64,000 nucleotides of DNA from contig NC_134933.1 of the NCBI RefSeq assembly GCF_051020765.1, forward strand, positions 17,953,461-18,017,460. The letters run 5' to 3'. The stretch comes from Lasioglossum baleicum. Lineage: Eukaryota; Arthropoda; Insecta; Hymenoptera; Halictidae. Below the pieces are notes generated by a model. That model was not told where the DNA came from. It was given only the letters and a program-made list of their open reading frames with translations, and did no database searches. Positions 58,828 to 64,000 of the stretch are shown here, one piece after another; the stretch's first letter is position 1, and every line of letters starts with the position of its first letter. The position numbers and the translations under genes were made by a program.

Positions 58828-59415
58828 AAATTCAATTCTGATAATGATCTGGCGCAAGTGGAATGTCCATTTCGCCAGGAAATATAAAAATTATTGAATT
58901 ATTAAAAATGTAGGTCACTTCATTTACTCTTGTGGTCCTGTATTATGGCTCTCAAATTCTTTTTAATTGCGTTGTACTGTATCTAACAATGTTATTTAGA
59001 AAATATGTACTGTTATCTTCCACTGTTGAAGGTGCATTTGCAAATTTTATTCGTCCACATTATATTCCATTAATGGACAGCGGATTTTATGCATTTATGA
59101 TAAAAATGGATACGTGCAATTTAGGACAGCAAAAATATTAGAAGAATTTTAACACATTATTATATTATTCTCAACCTATTAGATATATCAAGAAAGAAAT
59201 TGAATTTCTATATAATTCAAGTTTGTTGCAATTCGGGTAGAGAATTTTTATTTTGAATAAAGATGCGCTGTCTATTCATTAACCTTTTAAACCTCCATAA
59301 TAGTTTACATTTTATTACGTATTATTGTAGCTAACGTCAAGATGAATCCAATAGCCTACTTTACTATAGCTTTAAATCTTAAAATAATGTTGAAATAGTT
59401 TTGTCCCGCTATCGC
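58828..59415 (+). repeat. long diverged repeat, copy B
   Basis: Partner of 47370-48015 in the same orientation. Shared blocks: AAAATTCAATTCTGATAATG, GAATGTCCATTTCGCCAGGA, TTTACTCTTGTGGTCCTGTA, then CGTATTATTGTAGCTAACGT and AATCTTAAAATAATGTTGAA ending TTTTGTCCCGCTA. Its middle carries a TA-MITE copy (59073-59274) that copy A lacks. Confidence 0.85.
59073..59274 (-). mobile_element. TA-MITE family, full-length copy nested in repeat copy B
   Basis: Left end ATGGACAGCGGATTTTATGC then ATTTATGATAAAAATGG; right end TTTTTATTTTGAATAAAGAT then GCGCTGTCTA. About 200 bp. The inner TACGTGCAATTTAGGACAGC and TTTCTATATAATTCAAGTTT blocks match other minus-oriented copies. Confidence 0.88.
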
Positions 59416-60208
59416 ACCGGTTCGTATTGAGCCGTTCTCTTCCATATTCGCGGGGCCGAAGAAACAGCATCCCCGACTGGGTGAAACCAAGAAGCAAACA
59501 ATTATAGAAAGAATTCGCTCGGTCATACTATTTTTCTAGTTTTTCGCGTGGACTTGCTCGGTTGAGTAAGCAGTCATCTGTTTGAAGAAGGTTTCGCGGC
59601 TGCCGCGGTAACAGGTAGCATTAGCAGGACAGTGGTGGTGGAACGGCCTTTAAGTTGCACAGAATGTCAAAAAACGAATTCTACAAGAAGATTAATCTTC
59701 CCAGTAATTTCTACAGAATAGTTCTTGCCCGGGCAAAATACTGGCCGAGTTTAATAACTCAATTTACACCTAGCATGGCTACAGTTGCCTCGGGGCAGAA
59801 GAAACGTGCGGGGAATAGGACAACTGAAAACGCCGGCGAACGGCGCAAACATCTTCTACTTCGCCGGGGAAATTACGGTGAAATCTAGCCTGTGATTTTT
59901 CACATAAATAACCAAGCAAAACTAAGTATGAACCGCGAGCGGTGCAATTATCCGCGAATGTAAAAGGACAGGCGAAAACACGCTGTTGCACGCAAAAACC
60001 GCCTATCAAGTCGGACGAAATGATTACTTTGTGCCTCTGATCGAGGAGCGTCGAGGACATCCTAAGGTCAACGCCACTTTATTTTTCCAATTTATTATTC
60101 ATGGAATACTAAGTTTTTCATTCGGAGATCCACTCACGCCTTCGAGGAATCTCAGGATGCGTTGGAGCCACATTCATCAATCTTTGTAACGAAGATCATC
60201 CAGTAAAT
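59416..60208. other. unique non-coding DNA
   Basis: 59440-60180 is GC-balanced with frames of 67-93 codons on both strands; none recognised. Confidence 0.5.
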
Positions 60209-60451
60209 AGAATGTTTATTATATACATTTTATTGTTACCGATTAGTATGCATCTAAAGACAAGTCAAACCTTTTACTAGAGATTATTTAATCCTCATAC
60301 AAGGTATAAATTCACCCATTTGCTATTTATAGAAAATTTATTATATACGTTTTATTGTACCGATTAGTATGCATATATGTATGAAGACAAGTAAATCTTT
60401 TACTATTATTTAATGCTCATAAGGGTGAGCCTTCTCCCATTTGCTATTGTA
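60209..60451 (+). repeat. tandem duplication, period about 122 bp
   Basis: Copy one 60209-60331 and copy two 60332-60451: TTATTATATACATTTTATTG / TTATTATATACGTTTTATTG, ACCGATTAGTATGCAT in both, then AAGACAAGT, CTTTTACTA, TATTTAAT and CCCATTTGCTATT in both. Confidence 0.92.
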
Positions 60452-63400
60452 AAATGATTGTTTGACTTAATTATAAATTAAGCATAATTGGTTGGTTTAA
60501 AGCGTAAAGCAAGACTAGGTGAGATGGATAATCATAGAATCTTTTATGCAACTATTTCTGAAGAGTTATGCATAATCTACGAAGTATTTACCGGGAACAA
60601 AAAATATTGACTTGCTTTTACTAGCTAATATTATCAGAGAAATATTCGTAAGGAGTATTTGCTCATACTTGTACCTAATACTTACAACCGCTTATTTTGA
60701 TATACAAGGTTCATTATTTTAGTTTATGTTTCGAAGAAAATTGCCGCGCAGGAGCCATTGAGACAGCGTTTAATCGGCGCGAAAAGCTGTGATCTAACTT
60801 ATACAACGTCGCGAGTAGAAACGGAACTCGGAATCGAATTGACTTTGCAAACTATCCACGCACGCCTTAATTACCTGCTTGAAGTATCCATTCCCTCGAA
60901 CGTAGATCTCCGGAAGCGGTTTTCCGCAGTTTTACCGTCTCGGTCACGTCTGCACAAGAGTTTTCAATTATCACGCGTTCCTGCCTGCTCGCGTTTCCTG
61001 TTGTTTTTCCCCGGTCGTTTCATTTCTGAAACGACGCAGTTTCCGCACCCTTGTAACAATTTCCCGTCCGCGCTGGCCACATTCGCCTAATCGGCCATGC
61101 CTGAATCCTTTCACGCACGCGCGCAATGGGCCAGATCGAGGCGCAGATCCTCATGTCGATTTTTAAATGTCCATTGCATTTTTGAAAACGATAATATTAA
61201 TTAAAGTTATTAAAAACTCTCGTTACAGTAACCGTTCAAAGATCTAACTTTTTCAGATACCATTTATCATCGAAAAAGTTCCTTTTCTTCGTAATGATGC
61301 CCTGGAAAACCTACTGAACATTATTATTTATGCATTTATGCACATTATTATATATTATGTTATGCATAGTATATATTTATGTTGAGAATGCGCCAGAAAC
61401 TAAACGTTATGGTTCATAATTTATTATAAAAAATAATACTCAGTGAACTAAAGGAAATGGTGAAAAGCTTTCACCTTTCACAAGGGATATAAGTTCATTA
61501 ATTGACTGTGCGGACCTTTGTTCCATGTTTTTTATACGGCGATTGCAATCAATATTTCAGCGGGCTTTCGCGGGACTCGTATTCGAAGCGTGTGCAGCGC
61601 TTGGCTTACCATTTTTCGCTTTCGTCACGCGTTTAGCAAGAATCGCTCGAAGGACTTAACACAATTCCAATCTCCGAAGCGGTCGCCGCGCGGCATTATA
61701 ATTCAATCAGAACGTCTCAGCGAAGCCGCTAATGTTTAAATGCATCATCTTCGCTGGCCCGGCTGTTCAAGCATTATACGCGAGATCGCGATTGCGTTGG
61801 TGCCTTCTTGCGACCCGGCCATCGGTAATGTAACGAGTGTCATTAAGCGACGTTCACTTAATTCAATTATTATCATACCTTGGCGCACCGTAAGGCACCT
61901 CTCTTTTTCTCTCTCTCTCTCTCTTTGCCCTTCTGCCCCTGTCGCCTTTCTCTCCCCCCTTTCTCGCCTCTCTCTTCACCCTCGGCAACCGTGTATGCAT
62001 TCTGCAATCATGATTAGAGTCACGGACTGACTAATGCGGCAAGGAATTATTCTATTAGAGCGGAGGCGCATTAGGGGCCCGCTCGAGGACTTTTCTAGAC
62101 CCGATAATCGGCCAGGCTCGCCGGCGACTAATAGGATGCCTATTAGCCACGCGGAATGAGCACCGGCGTTCATGGCGACCATAAACAACTCTACGAACGA
62201 AGGAGACGATAATGTTCGCGAGGGTGTTCGCGGCCAACGATAATCCGCGTTTCGCAGCCCTTCCAAGCCTGACGGACCCGCCCGTGCTCTCTATAACTCC
62301 TTTTACTCCTCCAGTACGAACGCCAGGAACTCGCCTAAACGCGTCGGCAAATTGATTCGCCTAAAACTTCACGTTTCTGCTGGTCGCTCCAGGCTCTCCC
62401 ACTTGAAAGCGTCCACGAGAAGTTGTTCAGAAACTAGTCGAGTTACAGTTAAGAAAAAAATGTCAAAATATTGTGCGAACGAATGGAAAAAAAAACTGCT
62501 TTCTATTGTATTGTCCTCGTCAACTTCTATCATTGATACAGGAACGTAGCGTGCCGTTCTTCCACCATTTGAATTGTTTGCGAGCATAATTTCTTTCAGA
62601 GAAAACTGTATACGAAAATGAAAGCAGTTAGATTTTAGTATAAAAAAAGATTTGTACTAATTCCTTCGATTCGCAAAGACGAAGGTTGAGTGGCATTTGC
62701 TTATCATCATGATTTGCGGGTACGATGGACGTTTCTAATCGATACCGAGGGATCTGCTGACACATTGTGTTGTCGAGAAAGCTGTTCGGAGGATCCTCAG
62801 CGTTAAATTCGTGTCTGCAGCGACGAGAGAGCAGCGGCACTGAAAAATAACGAGGTATCTATGTCGACGGGAGAGACATTTCCTGAAATACACGGCAACT
62901 GGATAGAGCAAAGGTTATCGTTGCCCTCGGGCACTCGTTATAACGCGAGCTAATGTCAAAGTCGATCGTGGCTCGCTCGCTAAAGCAGTCATAGTTTATA
63001 GCAGCACGACGGGGCGCGAATTATTGTTACCCGCGCACACGATACTTTCCCGCGCGCGGCTTTTAACGAGTCTGAATTTATACCGGTCGTTCATTATCGT
63101 TATTTAATAATTGACGGTTAGCGTACGGATTGCGCGCGGTGAACACCGTGTCAGGCCCAACGAACTGCGGCTTAATTGTCCGAGCGAACACGTGATCAAT
63201 GGGAATTTCTCCTTTCTTTCTTTCTTTGCCGAGAGATACGATTTTCTAATAAGAAAACACCAATCCGACGTCGATTAATATTCATACGATCCTGTCTCGC
63301 GCTTGTTACGAGGCTCGATATTATCAGAAGATCATTTTATAAGCGACCGGAAGCGTGTGAACCATTTACCTCGCTGCACGAGAACCATTAAGTAATTATT

Positions 63401-64000
63401 ATGTTAATCCCACCGATGTCGATAGGAGTCATCATAAAAGAAATAAATTATTGTTTTACACCGTTAGAAATTAATGGAAAAATTCTCAAGTGCACTTGTC
63501 CAGTGCACCAATCACCGCAGAAAATTGCTGAATCCCTGATTGGTTTATAGTCGGTGAAAACAAAATTTGCCCGATTCGACGCACCTCAATCAACCCTTCT
63601 TTAGCGCAAGGGTTGCTTCCGACACACGTCACGTAAAAACTATACGGTGTTTTGCTACGAAAAAAATGGAATAGTTAGTGTAAATTATGAGCTACGATTG
63701 CGTTAAGTTTCGATCGCATCGCTTGAACGATTTTGTTCGGAGAATATAAAATTCACTATACATGAATAATAAGTGTGATATACGAGGAACGATCGTGTCA
63801 AGGTTAGTTTTAATCGACCGATTAATTTCGTTACAAGAAAATTGCGAATGTAGAGGGCGAGGTAAAACGAACCAGGTTCTATAAAAATTAGTTTGTTTGC
63901 TCGGTATCGATAATCACGTAGCATTGATTCGCCGAACGACAGGCATTTCGGTTTTTTCCCCGGGATGCCGGTGATCGGTTCCGCGCAGTTGATCGCTCGG
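60452..64000. other. non-coding DNA, no gene recognised
   Basis: 60450-60740 and 61190-61500 are AT-rich; 60750-61150, 61540-62340 and 62840-63180 are unique and CpG-rich. A CT tract lies at 61900-61924. Frames up to 110 codons have no recognisable domain. The final 500 bp are balanced and unique. Confidence 0.5.
61900..61924. repeat. CT microsatellite
   Basis: CTCTTTTTCTCTCTCTCTCT-type run, interrupted once. Confidence 0.85.

Noticed and set aside
1..64000. CRISPR arrays, operons, ribosome-binding sites, telomeric TTAGG arrays
   Set aside because: None seen, and the repeat content points to an animal genome.

Overview
This window looks like non-coding DNA from an arthropod, most likely an insect. 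A hymenopteran (ant, bee or wasp) is the best guess. The reasons are mixed: CpG-rich unique blocks alternate with AT-rich repeat blocks, many GA/CT microsatellites are present, and there are mellifera-type mariner ends, piggyBac-like TTAA-flanked MITEs and pogo/Tigger-like ends. No open reading frame looks like a real gene. The longest is about 203 codons, long frames on opposite strands overlap each other, and none shows a recognisable domain. I saw no convincing tRNA, rRNA, CRISPR array or telomeric repeat. The window is best read as a long intergenic or intronic tract, and most of what can be supported is mobile-element history.

The dominant element is one TA-flanked MITE family of about 160-205 bp. 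Its terminal inverted repeat is close to TAGACTGCGGATTTTTATGC. I count about 17 complete or partial copies from 1.1 kb to 59.3 kb, some of them paired. A mariner of the mellifera type is present twice: a 237-bp deletion derivative (6820-7056) that still encodes the transposase C-terminal end, and a 65-bp remnant (42225-42289). A second mariner-like lineage left a transposase C-terminus and terminal repeat at 13049-13160. Pogo/Tigger-like pieces lie at 10474-10678, 41156 and perhaps 795-890 and 38063. TTAA-flanked piggyBac-like pieces lie at 28.5, 32.3, 35.7, 36.2, 36.9-37.2 and 50.6 kb.

The most informative structure is at 36814-37300. A long palindromic element carries a second TTAA-flanked MITE inserted exactly at its internal TTAA, and removing the insert restores the hairpin. 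Other structures are a diverged direct duplication of about 600 bp (47.37-48.02 kb and 58.83-59.42 kb), in which each copy was later hit by a different element; a 91-bp-arm palindrome with flanking direct repeats at 39.42-39.72 kb; hairpin MITEs at 1779-1914 and 49706-49885; two unrelated duplications that share a 160-bp period (21.36 and 45.98 kb); and a 120-bp duplication at 60.2 kb.

Between these are unique, CpG-rich stretches. Some, especially 8520-9000 and 40380-40740, are rich in TAATTA-type homeodomain cores and could be cis-regulatory DNA; this is inference only. The elements do not form a pathway: their relations are positional (nesting, pairing, target choice).
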